DNA of 39,104 nucleotides from CAJKWP01 sp964554475 (GTDB lineage: Bacteria > Bacillota > Clostridia > Christensenellales > UBA1242), in assembly GCA_964554475.1 (NCBI GenBank), contig CAZKOT010000008.1, positions 1 through 39,104 on the forward strand. The letters run 5' to 3'. The position numbers were made by a program, and so were the translations under genes. Shown in pieces: positions 32,842-39,104 of this stretch (position 1 is its first letter; every line of letters begins with the position of its first letter). Below the pieces are notes generated by a model. The model searched no databases. It saw only the letters and a list, made by a program, of their open reading frames with translations, and was not told the DNA's origin.

Positions 32842-35427
32842 ATGAAAGAAAAAGAAGAAAAACAAAACCTTGAAGAGCTTTTGAAAAACACAAAGGTTCA
32901 AAAAATTGAAATTGAAGATGAACTGACAAAATCGTTCATTTCTTATGCAATGGCAGTAAACGTTTCACGTGCAATTCCTGATGTGCGTGACGGATTAAAG
33001 CCCGTTCATCGAAGAATTCTTTTTTCAATGGGAGAATTAAATAATTACAGTGATAAACCTTACAAAAAATGTGCCAGAATTGTTGGTGAGGTTATGGGAA
33101 AATACCACCCTCACGGTGATTCTTCAGTTTATGAAGCTCTTGTACGTTTAGCACAAGATTTTTCTACAAACGAACCACTTGTCGATGGCCATGGAAATTT
33201 TGGCTCTGTTGATGGCGACCCGCCCGCTGCACAACGTTACACTGAAGCACGTCTTTCAAAAATTGCTGAAGAAATGCTTAAAGACATAGAAAAAGAAACT
33301 GTAGATTTTTATCCCAACTTTGATGATACTTTAATGCAACCTCGTGTTTTGCCCGCTAGGTTTCCAAATCTTTTGGTTAATGGAGCGGACGGTATTGCAG
33401 TGGGTATGGCAACCAACATACCGCCACACAATTTAACTGAGGTAATAAATGGTGTTCAGGCGCTTATTAACGATCCCGAAATTGACATTGAAGATTTAAT
33501 GAGATTTATTCCTGCTCCGGATTATCCAACCGGAGGAATAATAATGGGTAAAGCTGCCCTACGACAATCTTATAAAACTGGTAGAGGAGGAATTGTTATT
33601 CGTGGAAGGGCTGAAATCGAAGACTATAAAGACAGATATAGAATTATAATTACTGAACTTCCCTATCAAATTAACAAGGCGCTTTTTATTATGAAAATGG
33701 CTGACCTTGTAAAAGCAAAGAAACTTGAAGGAATTTCTGATATTCGGGAAGAAAGTGACAGGGATGGGATGCGTATCGTTGTTGAATTAAAACGGGAGGC
33801 TAATCCTCAAGTTGTTTTAAATTCTCTTTATAAACAAACACAATTACAAGTAAGTAATGGAATTATTTTTTTGGCACTTGTTAACAACGAACCCAAAATT
33901 TTGAATTTAAAAGAAATGCTTTATTATTACTTGCAGCATCAAAAAGATGTTACAGTACGTATGGTTAGATTTGATTTAAAAAAGGCAGAGGAACGTGAAC
34001 ATATTGTTAGAGGACTTGTTATTGCACTAGGTTATATTGACAAAGTGATTGCAATTATTAAATCATCAAAAGACAGACAAGAAGCGCAAGAACGACTTAT
34101 TCAAAATTTTAAACTAACCGAAATTCAATCAAATGCAATACTAGAAATGAAACTTGCAAAACTGACAAGTTTGGAGGTTGAAAAACTTCAAGAAGAATTA
34201 AAACAACTTGAAAATTTAATTACAGACCTTCGTGATATTTTAAACACGCCCTCAAGGGTTTTAAAAATTATAAATGATGAACTTGAAAGAATTAAACAAA
34301 ATTATGGTGGCGGACGTAAAACCGAAATTAGTCAGGATTTTGGTGATATTGATATTGAAGATTTAATACCAAAAGAAAATGTTGTTATTTCAATGTCTTA
34401 TTTAGGTTATATAAAAAGAATGTCTGCAAAGGAGTATAAAGCACAAAGACGAGGAGGCGTTGGCATTTCTGCACATCAAACAAAAGATGAAGACTTTGTT
34501 AGTAGTATGTTTGTAACAAATTCCCATGATGACTTGTTTTTCTTTACAAACAAAGGTAAAGTTTATTCTATAAAATCATATGAAGTTCCTGATGTTTCGC
34601 GTCAGTCAAAAGGTAGGGCAATTGTTAATTTACTTCCTTTAAGTGAGGGTGAAAAAGTTACAACATTAATCCCCATTAAAAAAGATTCAAGTGGTTTTCT
34701 GGTTATGGCAACGAAAAAGGGACTTATCAAAAAAACCGAATTATCTGAATTTAAAAATATTAGAATTAGCGGAAAAATTGCAATAAGTTTACTTGATGAT
34801 GATGAACTCATAGGAGTTAATTTATCAAATGGAAAAAATGAAATTTTACTTGCTTCGCATTCAGGACGATGTGTTCATTTTAAAGAAGAAAATGTGAGAG
34901 CAATAGGTAGAACAACCCAAGGTTCAAGAGGAATGCTACTCGATGAGGGAGATTATATCGTTGATATGGCTGTTGCAGACAAAGGTTGCCAACTTATCAC
35001 AATAACAGAAAAAGGTTATGGGAAACGAACCTCAATTGAAGACTACCGCCTTGTTTCAAGAGGAAAAAAAGGTGTGAAAGCTGGACATTTCAATGAAAAA
35101 ACAGGCAATCTTGTTGGTTTAAAACAAGTTGATGAAGAAGATGATTTGTTATTAATTGCTGATAATGGAATAATAATTCGAACACCTGTTAATGAAATTT
35201 CAATACTATCACGCGGGACAACTTTAGGAGTTAAAATTATGCGTCTTAAAGAAGACGCTACCATTGTTAGTGTTGCAAGAATTGACAATGAAAAAGAAGA
35301 AGCATTAAAAGTTGAAGAATTAATTGCTCAACAAATCAAGCAAGGAAAAAATAATGAAGAAGACACGGATGTGGATTTATTAAATGAAGAGAATGCTGAC
35401 AAAGATTTGTTAAATGATGAAAATTAA
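32842..35427 (+). CDS. gyrA: DNA gyrase subunit A
   Basis: An 861-aa cleavage subunit of gyrase. An acidic/lysine N-terminal extension of ~10 residues precedes IEDELTKSFISYAMAV. The quinolone-determining region HPHGDSSVYEALVRLAQ is at ~89-105, with Ser94 and Glu98 at the two usual resistance positions, i.e. the susceptible-type residues. Catalytic Tyr133 is in AAQRYTEARLS. The GyrA box is QRRGGVG (consensus QRRGGKG-like) before the C-terminal beta-pinwheel. The acidic tail ends NEENADKDLLNDEN. GGAAGG is five bases upstream of the ATG. A strong terminator follows. Confidence 0.97.
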   Translation: MKEKEEKQNLEELLKNTKVQKIEIEDELTKSFISYAMAVNVSRAIPDVRDGLKPVHRRILFSMGELNNYSDKPYKKCARIVGEVMGKYHPHGDSSVYEALVRLAQDFSTNEPLVDGHGNFGSVDGDPPAAQRYTEARLSKIAEEMLKDIEKETVDFYPNFDDTLMQPRVLPARFPNLLVNGADGIAVGMATNIPPHNLTEVINGVQALINDPEIDIEDLMRFIPAPDYPTGGIIMGKAALRQSYKTGRGGIVIRGRAEIEDYKDRYRIIITELPYQINKALFIMKMADLVKAKKLEGISDIREESDRDGMRIVVELKREANPQVVLNSLYKQTQLQVSNGIIFLALVNNEPKILNLKEMLYYYLQHQKDVTVRMVRFDLKKAEEREHIVRGLVIALGYIDKVIAIIKSSKDRQEAQERLIQNFKLTEIQSNAILEMKLAKLTSLEVEKLQEELKQLENLITDLRDILNTPSRVLKIINDELERIKQNYGGGRKTEISQDFGDIDIEDLIPKENVVISMSYLGYIKRMSAKEYKAQRRGGVGISAHQTKDEDFVSSMFVTNSHDDLFFFTNKGKVYSIKSYEVPDVSRQSKGRAIVNLLPLSEGEKVTTLIPIKKDSSGFLVMATKKGLIKKTELSEFKNIRISGKIAISLLDDDELIGVNLSNGKNEILLASHSGRCVHFKEENVRAIGRTTQGSRGMLLDEGDYIVDMAVADKGCQLITITEKGYGKRTSIEDYRLVSRGKKGVKAGHFNEKTGNLVGLKQVDEEDDLLLIADNGIIIRTPVNEISILSRGTTLGVKIMRLKEDATIVSVARIDNEKEEALKVEELIAQQIKQGKNNEEDTDVDLLNEENADKDLLNDEN

Positions 35428-35476
35428 TAAAAAAATTGAATTTATACTTAAATAATAAATTTAAAAAATTGAAAAA

Positions 35477-35510
35477 TGGTCAAGGGAAACCCTTGACCAC
35501 AATTTTTTTT
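35477..35510 (+). terminator. Intrinsic terminator after gyrA
   Basis: A perfect 10-bp GC-containing stem TGGTCAAGGG / CCCTTGACCA with AAA loop, then CAA and eight T. A-run on the left lets it act for the convergent minus-strand gene as well. Confidence 0.9.
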
Positions 35511-35534
35511 AATAATTAATGCATAAAAAGTTTG

Positions 35535-36317
35535 TTACATTTCTTTGTTTTTGTCGGTAATTTTTGATAAGTTTGAAGATAGTTGTCCGCTCATTCCTGC
35601 AACAAATTTTCCTGCCATTTGAGCAAGAGATTGAACAAGACTTCCAATTTTGTTTTTTTCACTTCTATCTTCAATTATATCAAATAAATTAAAAATGGAT
35701 TTTGAAATACTTTTTGCTAAACCTAAATCCTTAAATTTTTCCTTTTTCTTTTTAGCTTCACGCTCACATTCTAAAATAAAATTTTGAATTGCTAAATTTT
35801 TGTTAAATTCCAAACTGTAAGCTTCTTCTAAAAGTTGACTTAATTTTTTGTTTATACTTGTTATGTTTTTATAAGCTTCAAAAGTTGAAATTTTGTTGCT
35901 TTTAACTAATTTTAGTGCTAATTCTAGCATTTTCCCGCGACATTGCAAAAAGAAAAGAATATCTTTTACCTGCTCGCTTATATCAACATTTTTATATAAA
36001 TAAAAATCCCCATTATTATATCTATTTTGTAATTCTAAAAGCATTTCACGATTATTTTTTAAAGCAAGACGAAAGGATTCTTTTGCTTGAGTATGTTTTT
36101 CAATAAAGTCTGGGGATAAAATTTCTGTTTTGTCTTTTGTTTTTTTTAAATATTTTTCAATATATGGAAGTTCAAGTTTGAAATCATCACCCAAGGGATT
36201 CCATCTAAATTTAAGATAAGTTTCACCCAATTGCGGATGTTGCAAATTGAGTGCGTTTAAAATATCGTAATTAATTTCTTCTTCAGTTAAAGGCTTTGTT
36301 TTTTGTAATTTTCTCAC
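35535..36317 (-). CDS. Hypothetical helical protein (260 aa)
   Basis: GTG start with GAGGT six bases upstream. The protein appears almost wholly alpha-helical and charged, without signal peptide or membrane helix. It begins MRKLQKTKPLTEEEINYDIL and has LQHPQLGETYLKFRWNP near residue 25-41. Long Leu/Glu/Lys helices follow (~75-205), then a less charged C-terminus SLVQSLAQMAGKFVAGMSG (~228-246) that could be an amphipathic helix. I do not recognise a family. Convergent with gyrA, sharing the terminator at 35477. Confidence 0.7.
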   Translation of the reverse strand: MRKLQKTKPLTEEEINYDILNALNLQHPQLGETYLKFRWNPLGDDFKLELPYIEKYLKKTKDKTEILSPDFIEKHTQAKESFRLALKNNREMLLELQNRYNNGDFYLYKNVDISEQVKDILFFLQCRGKMLELALKLVKSNKISTFEAYKNITSINKKLSQLLEEAYSLEFNKNLAIQNFILECEREAKKKKEKFKDLGLAKSISKSIFNLFDIIEDRSEKNKIGSLVQSLAQMAGKFVAGMSGQLSSNLSKITDKNKEM

Positions 36318-36543
36318 CTAGTTACCTCAAAAATAAGATAGCAAATTTGAGGTGGAAAGTCAAATTAATCATTGAATTAGTAAAACAAAAACGAAAATTA
36401 AACAGTGTGTATTTTTTTAAAAGTTACTCATACCAGTTTTTTGTGTGGAAAAAATGCATAAATTACTTGCAAATTTACTTTTTTCCCTTGAATTAATAAA
36501 AAAAATGACTACATAATTATTTAGTAAAATCTTTTAAATTTGT

Positions 36544-36549
36544 TATAAT
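36544..36549 (+). promoter_or_regulatory. -10 box of the second SDR gene
   Basis: TATAAT 22 nt before the ATG, followed by GAGAGGTG as ribosome-binding site. The rest of the 36318-36571 spacer is AT-rich with nothing else recognised. Confidence 0.5.
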
Positions 36550-36571
36550 AAAAAAATAAGAGAGGTGTTTT

Positions 36572-37618
36572 ATGAAAATATTTATGGTTGGCGGAACCGG
36601 ACTTTTAGGTGCTTCAGGGGCAAAAGAACTTTTAGATAGAGGTCACGAGGTTGTTTCTGTTGCTCTTCCACCCATTCCAAAAGGTGCTGATATTCCGAAT
36701 AAAATGCATCTTCATTTAGGCAATATTTTAACTATGACTGACAAAGAAATTGCAAAGCTTATGGATGGTTGTGATGGTTTTGTTTTTGCGGCTGGTGTTG
36801 ATGAACGTGTGGAATTTCCTCCTCCTGTTTATGATGCTTATCGTAAATTTAATATTGAACCTTTAGAAAGATTACTACCTATTGCAAAAGAAGCGGGTGT
36901 GAAGAAAGTTGTCATTTTGGGCTCTTACTTTTCTCATTTTGCAAAAATTCATCCTGAATGGGAGCTTACAAAATACCATCCTTACATTAGAAGTAGAATT
37001 GACCAGGAAAATTTTGCTCTATCTTTTTCTAATAAAAATTTTCAAGTAATGTTTCTTGAACTTCCTTATATTTTCGGTGCTCAAAAAGGGCGTAAACCCG
37101 TTTGGATGCTTTATATTGACCTGTTAATGCCAATGAAAAAAAGAATATTTTTTCCAAAAGGTGGGACAACCATGGTAACCGTTCGTCAAGTTGGACAAGC
37201 AATTGCTGGTGCAATTGAAAAAGGAAAGGGTGGAACATGCTATCCTGTTGGTTGGGATAACAAAACATGGGTGGAACTTCTCACCCTTGTAACAAAATAT
37301 ATGGGATATCCTGAAAAAAAGGTTGTTACAATACCAACTTTTCTTTATAAGCTTTACTCAAGAAAAATGGCAAAAGATTTTAAAGCAAAAAATATTGAAT
37401 CTGGACTTGATCCTGTCAAGTTTGTTCAATTAATGACGAACAATAGTTTTATTGATAGAAATATAATTGAAAAAGAACTTGGGGTAACCGATGATGATAT
37501 TGAAGCTGCAATTGAAGAATCAATTACATATTGCATGGATATTTATAAAAATAAAAGAAAAGTTGTTGAAATGCAAACGGGAGATGATAATAATAAAGGA
37601 CAAGAAATGACAATTTAA
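36572..37618 (+). CDS. Atypical NAD(P)-binding SDR protein
   Basis: A 348-aa extended-SDR-like protein. GAGAGGTG is the ribosome-binding site. The nucleotide motif GGTGLLG is at 7-13, followed by AKELLDRGHEVVSVAL, then LGNIL, FVFAAGVDERVE, VKKVVILGSYFSHF, LELPYIFGAQKGRKPVW and TMVTVRQVGQAIAGAI. Around the expected active site the sequence is HPYIRSRIDQE, so the usual Tyr-x3-Lys has Arg in place of Lys; this points to an atypical or non-catalytic SDR. It is distinct in sequence from the SDR at 22265. The substrate is unknown. The acidic, Asn/Gln-rich C-terminus (GDDNNKGQEMTI) is probably disordered. Confidence 0.85.
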   Translation: MKIFMVGGTGLLGASGAKELLDRGHEVVSVALPPIPKGADIPNKMHLHLGNILTMTDKEIAKLMDGCDGFVFAAGVDERVEFPPPVYDAYRKFNIEPLERLLPIAKEAGVKKVVILGSYFSHFAKIHPEWELTKYHPYIRSRIDQENFALSFSNKNFQVMFLELPYIFGAQKGRKPVWMLYIDLLMPMKKRIFFPKGGTTMVTVRQVGQAIAGAIEKGKGGTCYPVGWDNKTWVELLTLVTKYMGYPEKKVVTIPTFLYKLYSRKMAKDFKAKNIESGLDPVKFVQLMTNNSFIDRNIIEKELGVTDDDIEAAIEESITYCMDIYKNKRKVVEMQTGDDNNKGQEMTI

Positions 37619-37624
37619 AAAAAT

Positions 37625-37672
37625 AGTATTAATTATTATTGGAAAATAATTAGAAATATAGTAATTAATACT
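37625..37672 (+). terminator. Inverted repeat after the second SDR gene
   Basis: AGTATTAATTA (37625-37635) and TAATTAATACT (37662-37672) form an 11-bp AT-only stem around a 26-nt loop, starting six bases after the stop. A weak stem; possibly an mRNA 3' structure. The remainder up to 37888 is AT-rich with nothing recognised. Confidence 0.35.
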
Positions 37673-37888
37673 GTTAAGTAAATTAGTAATAATTGTAAAT
37701 ATCTAACGGTAACTTTATTCAATTATTATCTCCTTAGATTTTATTTTAATTTAATTTTATAAAATGGTTAAAAAATAAAATAGATTATAATCAACTATTT
37801 TAAGGAATTTTATAATAATAAAATATTTTTAATTTAAGATAAAAAAATACCAAAATCACATCTTATAATAGTTAACCACTATGTATTT

Positions 37889-38194
37889 TTATGATTTTGA
37901 TAATAATTTTAGAATTAATTTTTCGTTATCATCTTTAGCAGAAATATTTTTTTTAAGTTCTCCGCATTTTTGACATTTATGAATGATAATATTTCCTTTT
38001 TTGGAATTAATTTCTATGTCTATCGGTTTCATCAATCCCTTACAAATATTCGTTCTGTCACCGGGATTATTGTCAACATGCAAAGAATACAAGCAAAATG
38101 GACAATGATTTCTTGAAGTATATCCAAGCTTATCAACCATTTTGTTGCAATTTTTACACAAAAATTTTTCATCTGATTTTGAAAATTTTTTCAT
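37889..38194 (-). CDS. RNHCP-domain protein
   Basis: A 101-aa protein with the RNHCP domain, named after its motif. An N-terminal CKNCNKMV is followed by SRNHCPFCLYSLHVD and PGDR, then CKGLMKPIDIEI and a second zinc-type pair HKCQKCGE. Eight Cys/His residues suggest two zinc sites. The function of the family is unknown. It starts two bases after the stop of the lipoprotein gene on the same strand, so both are probably translated from one mRNA. The ribosome-binding site is weak (GGAT in the end of the preceding gene). Confidence 0.88.
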   Translation of the reverse strand: MKKFSKSDEKFLCKNCNKMVDKLGYTSRNHCPFCLYSLHVDNNPGDRTNICKGLMKPIDIEINSKKGNIIIHKCQKCGELKKNISAKDDNEKLILKLLSKS

Positions 38195-38196
38195 TC

Positions 38197-38646
38197 TTAC
38201 AATCCGGTTAAAAGTTTTTGTTGCAATCTCACATATATCTCTTCGGTTGCATTTTTAATTTCAGTGTTTTTTTCGATAGTTTTAAACCCAACTTTTTTAT
38301 AAATAAACTCCTCGGTTAAATAAATGTAATCTATTCTAGTAAGAAGGCCATTTTTATAATATATTTCAATCACATATTGATATGATTGTTCAGAAGGATT
38401 GATTTCCTCATTTAATTGTAAATTTTCAAATAAATTCAACATTGTATTCCTATCTTCAAGGGGTAATTCAACAGGAAATGAATCACTTTTCACCATTCTC
38501 ATTTTGGTAATACTACTTTGCGCAAGGGGCAAAACTTCTAAACTATAAAAAGGACTACTACATCCTGAAAACAATAATATACAAGGCAGAAAAACAAAAA
38601 CTAAAATTAAAATTTTCAGACTGTCGACAAAGCGCAATGGACGCAA
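38197..38646 (-). CDS. Lipoprotein, 5' end merged with hairpin element C
   Basis: The frame contains ILILVFVFLPCILLFSGCSS, a hydrophobic segment and lipobox (LFSG-Cys), so the mature protein is a lipid-anchored surface protein of ~120 residues with no recognised domain. Upstream of KILILVF the codons belong to repeat element copy C (38618-38824), and the frame stays open through the whole element to a GTG at 38856. None of the possible starts has a clear ribosome-binding site. I give TTG 38646 (MRPLRFVDSLKILIL), which lies inside the element and would place a normal-length signal peptide. The gene's original start may have been destroyed by the element. RNHCP gene directly downstream. Confidence 0.65.
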   Translation of the reverse strand: MRPLRFVDSLKILILVFVFLPCILLFSGCSSPFYSLEVLPLAQSSITKMRMVKSDSFPVELPLEDRNTMLNLFENLQLNEEINPSEQSYQYVIEIYYKNGLLTRIDYIYLTEEFIYKKVGFKTIEKNTEIKNATEEIYVRLQQKLLTGL

Positions 38647-38824
38647 AAAATTTATTAATTTTTTGCTGTTTCGTTTGTTGCCAAACGCTGACGAGCCGTC
38701 AAAATTGCTTTTGCAATTTTGTAGGGCGAAGCCCGTCAAGAGGCGAGGGCAGTCATTAACATAAAGTAAACTCCTGCCTTTCGGCATTTGTCGAGCCTTG
38801 CCCATTGCTCTTTCTCGATAGTCT
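38618..38824. repeat. Nested-hairpin element, copy C
   Basis: A 207-bp copy with ends AGACTGTCGA / TCGATAGTCT (one G-T wobble in the stem). It has the CAATGGA... and ...CCCATTGCTCTTTC parts, CTTTCGGCATTTG, and an AAAAATT-TATT-AATTTTT hairpin. It carries about 54 extra bases with two further stems (CAAAATTGC-TTTT-GCAATTTTG and GGGC-GAA-GCCC). The extra length keeps the minus-strand frame: KARQMPKGRSLLYVNDC, 18 added codons, then SAFGNKR. It overlaps the 5' end of the lipoprotein gene. Confidence 0.85.
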
Positions 38825-38950
38825 AAATTTGTTTTTAGTCTAAATTTTTTTTTCACGAAATTATTTTAACATAATAATACAATAATAGGAAGTGAAATGT
38901 GATATTTATGTTTTTCACTAACCACTGCAATATTTCATATAAAATAATTG

Positions 38951-39104
38951 GTGGAAAATGAGTTTTTAAAAAAGACATATCCAAAGCTTTCACGAATTAA
39001 GCACAATTCTTACTATCAAGGTCTTGTGCAAAATCTTTATTGTGGAAAAGAGGGGGAAGTTACACTTTTTTTGCAATTTAATTACCAAAGCAATATATTA
39101 CTTC
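38951..39104 (+). CDS. Ferritin-like / manganese-catalase-like protein, N-terminal fragment
   Basis: From GTG 38951 an open frame runs off the window: VENEFLKKTYPKLSRI, then HNSYYQGLVQNLYCGKEG and EVTLFLQFNYQSNILL. The spacing G-x2-G-E-(V/L)-x3-L-Q-(F/Y)-x2-Q is that of the first metal-binding helix in Mn-catalase/CotJC-like ferritin-fold proteins. The family call is tentative because only ~51 residues are visible. There is no ribosome-binding site; TATAAA at 38938-38943 lies seven bases before the GTG, with TTCACT as a possible -35 at 38914, again a leaderless layout. Confidence 0.5.
   Translation, partial: MENEFLKKTYPKLSRIKHNSYYQGLVQNLYCGKEGEVTLFLQFNYQSNILL

Noticed and set aside
32961..32976. 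parS-like sequence around TTTCACGTG in gyrA
   Set aside because: It matches only about 12 of 16 bases of TGTTTCACGTGAAACA and encodes the conserved N-V-S-R-A of GyrA, so it is better explained as coding sequence.
1..39104. tRNA, rRNA, tmRNA, SRP RNA or CRISPR arrays
   Set aside because: I looked for T-loop motifs, regularly spaced repeats and known conserved RNA cores and found none.

Overview
The window is an AT-rich (by eye about 70 % A+T) bacterial chromosome segment around a replication origin. It most likely comes from an uncultured Gram-positive (Firmicutes-type) genome assembled from a metagenome. Signs of this are the dnaA-dnaN origin, soj/spo0J-type parA-parB, rpmH-rnpA-yidD-yidC-jag, mnmE-mnmG-rsmG, gyrB/gyrA, and small families common in this group (DUF1540, RNHCP, CvpA, Amidase_6, YugP-type peptidase). 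TGA is used as a stop (arsR-like gene, rnpA, tilS), so the code is standard rather than the Mycoplasma code. A run of ten N at 29351-29360 marks a scaffold join. The first ~143 bases are a uvrB fragment fused to unrelated sequence, which looks like a second, unmarked join.

Layout. 1-3252: uvrB fragment (+) meeting the C-terminal end of a large secreted GLUG-type surface protein (-). 3253-4400: AT-rich spacer, a tiny Cys-rich membrane peptide (-) and a divergent ArsR-family regulator (+). 4551-7196: dnaA, oriC (DnaA boxes, palindrome, ATT-triplet tract) and dnaN. 7492-17551: rpmH (TTG start), rnpA, yidD, yidC, jag, mnmE, mnmG, two unknown genes, rsmG, parA (TTG start) and parB, all on the + strand. 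recF and yaaA are absent, and the rpmH cluster lies on the same side and strand as dnaN, unlike the classical Bacillus order. 17629-20370: BspA-type LRR protein (-), cvpA and a protein built from eleven 17-residue repeats. 20654-23512: a minus-strand run of a YwaF-like membrane protein, radC and an SDR. 23751-29338: amidase, zinc peptidase, glpK, lipase-like hydrolase and tilS. After the N gap: DUF1540 fragment, then gyrB, a gene with three tandem MazG-like domains, and gyrA. 35535-39104: unknown helical protein, a second SDR, RNHCP protein, lipoprotein, and the start of a ferritin-like gene.

Two themes cut across the genes. First, a family of ~150-210 bp nested-hairpin elements with inverted ends (full copies at 15542, 20370 and 38618; remnants at 7197, 23598, 24250 and 29598) sits directly after stop codons and shows compensatory base changes. 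One copy has merged with the 5' end of a lipoprotein gene. Second, several genes without a Shine-Dalgarno sequence have a TATAAT-like -10 box 6-7 nt before the start codon, which suggests leaderless mRNAs. The most novel-looking protein is the triple MazG-like protein between gyrB and gyrA.
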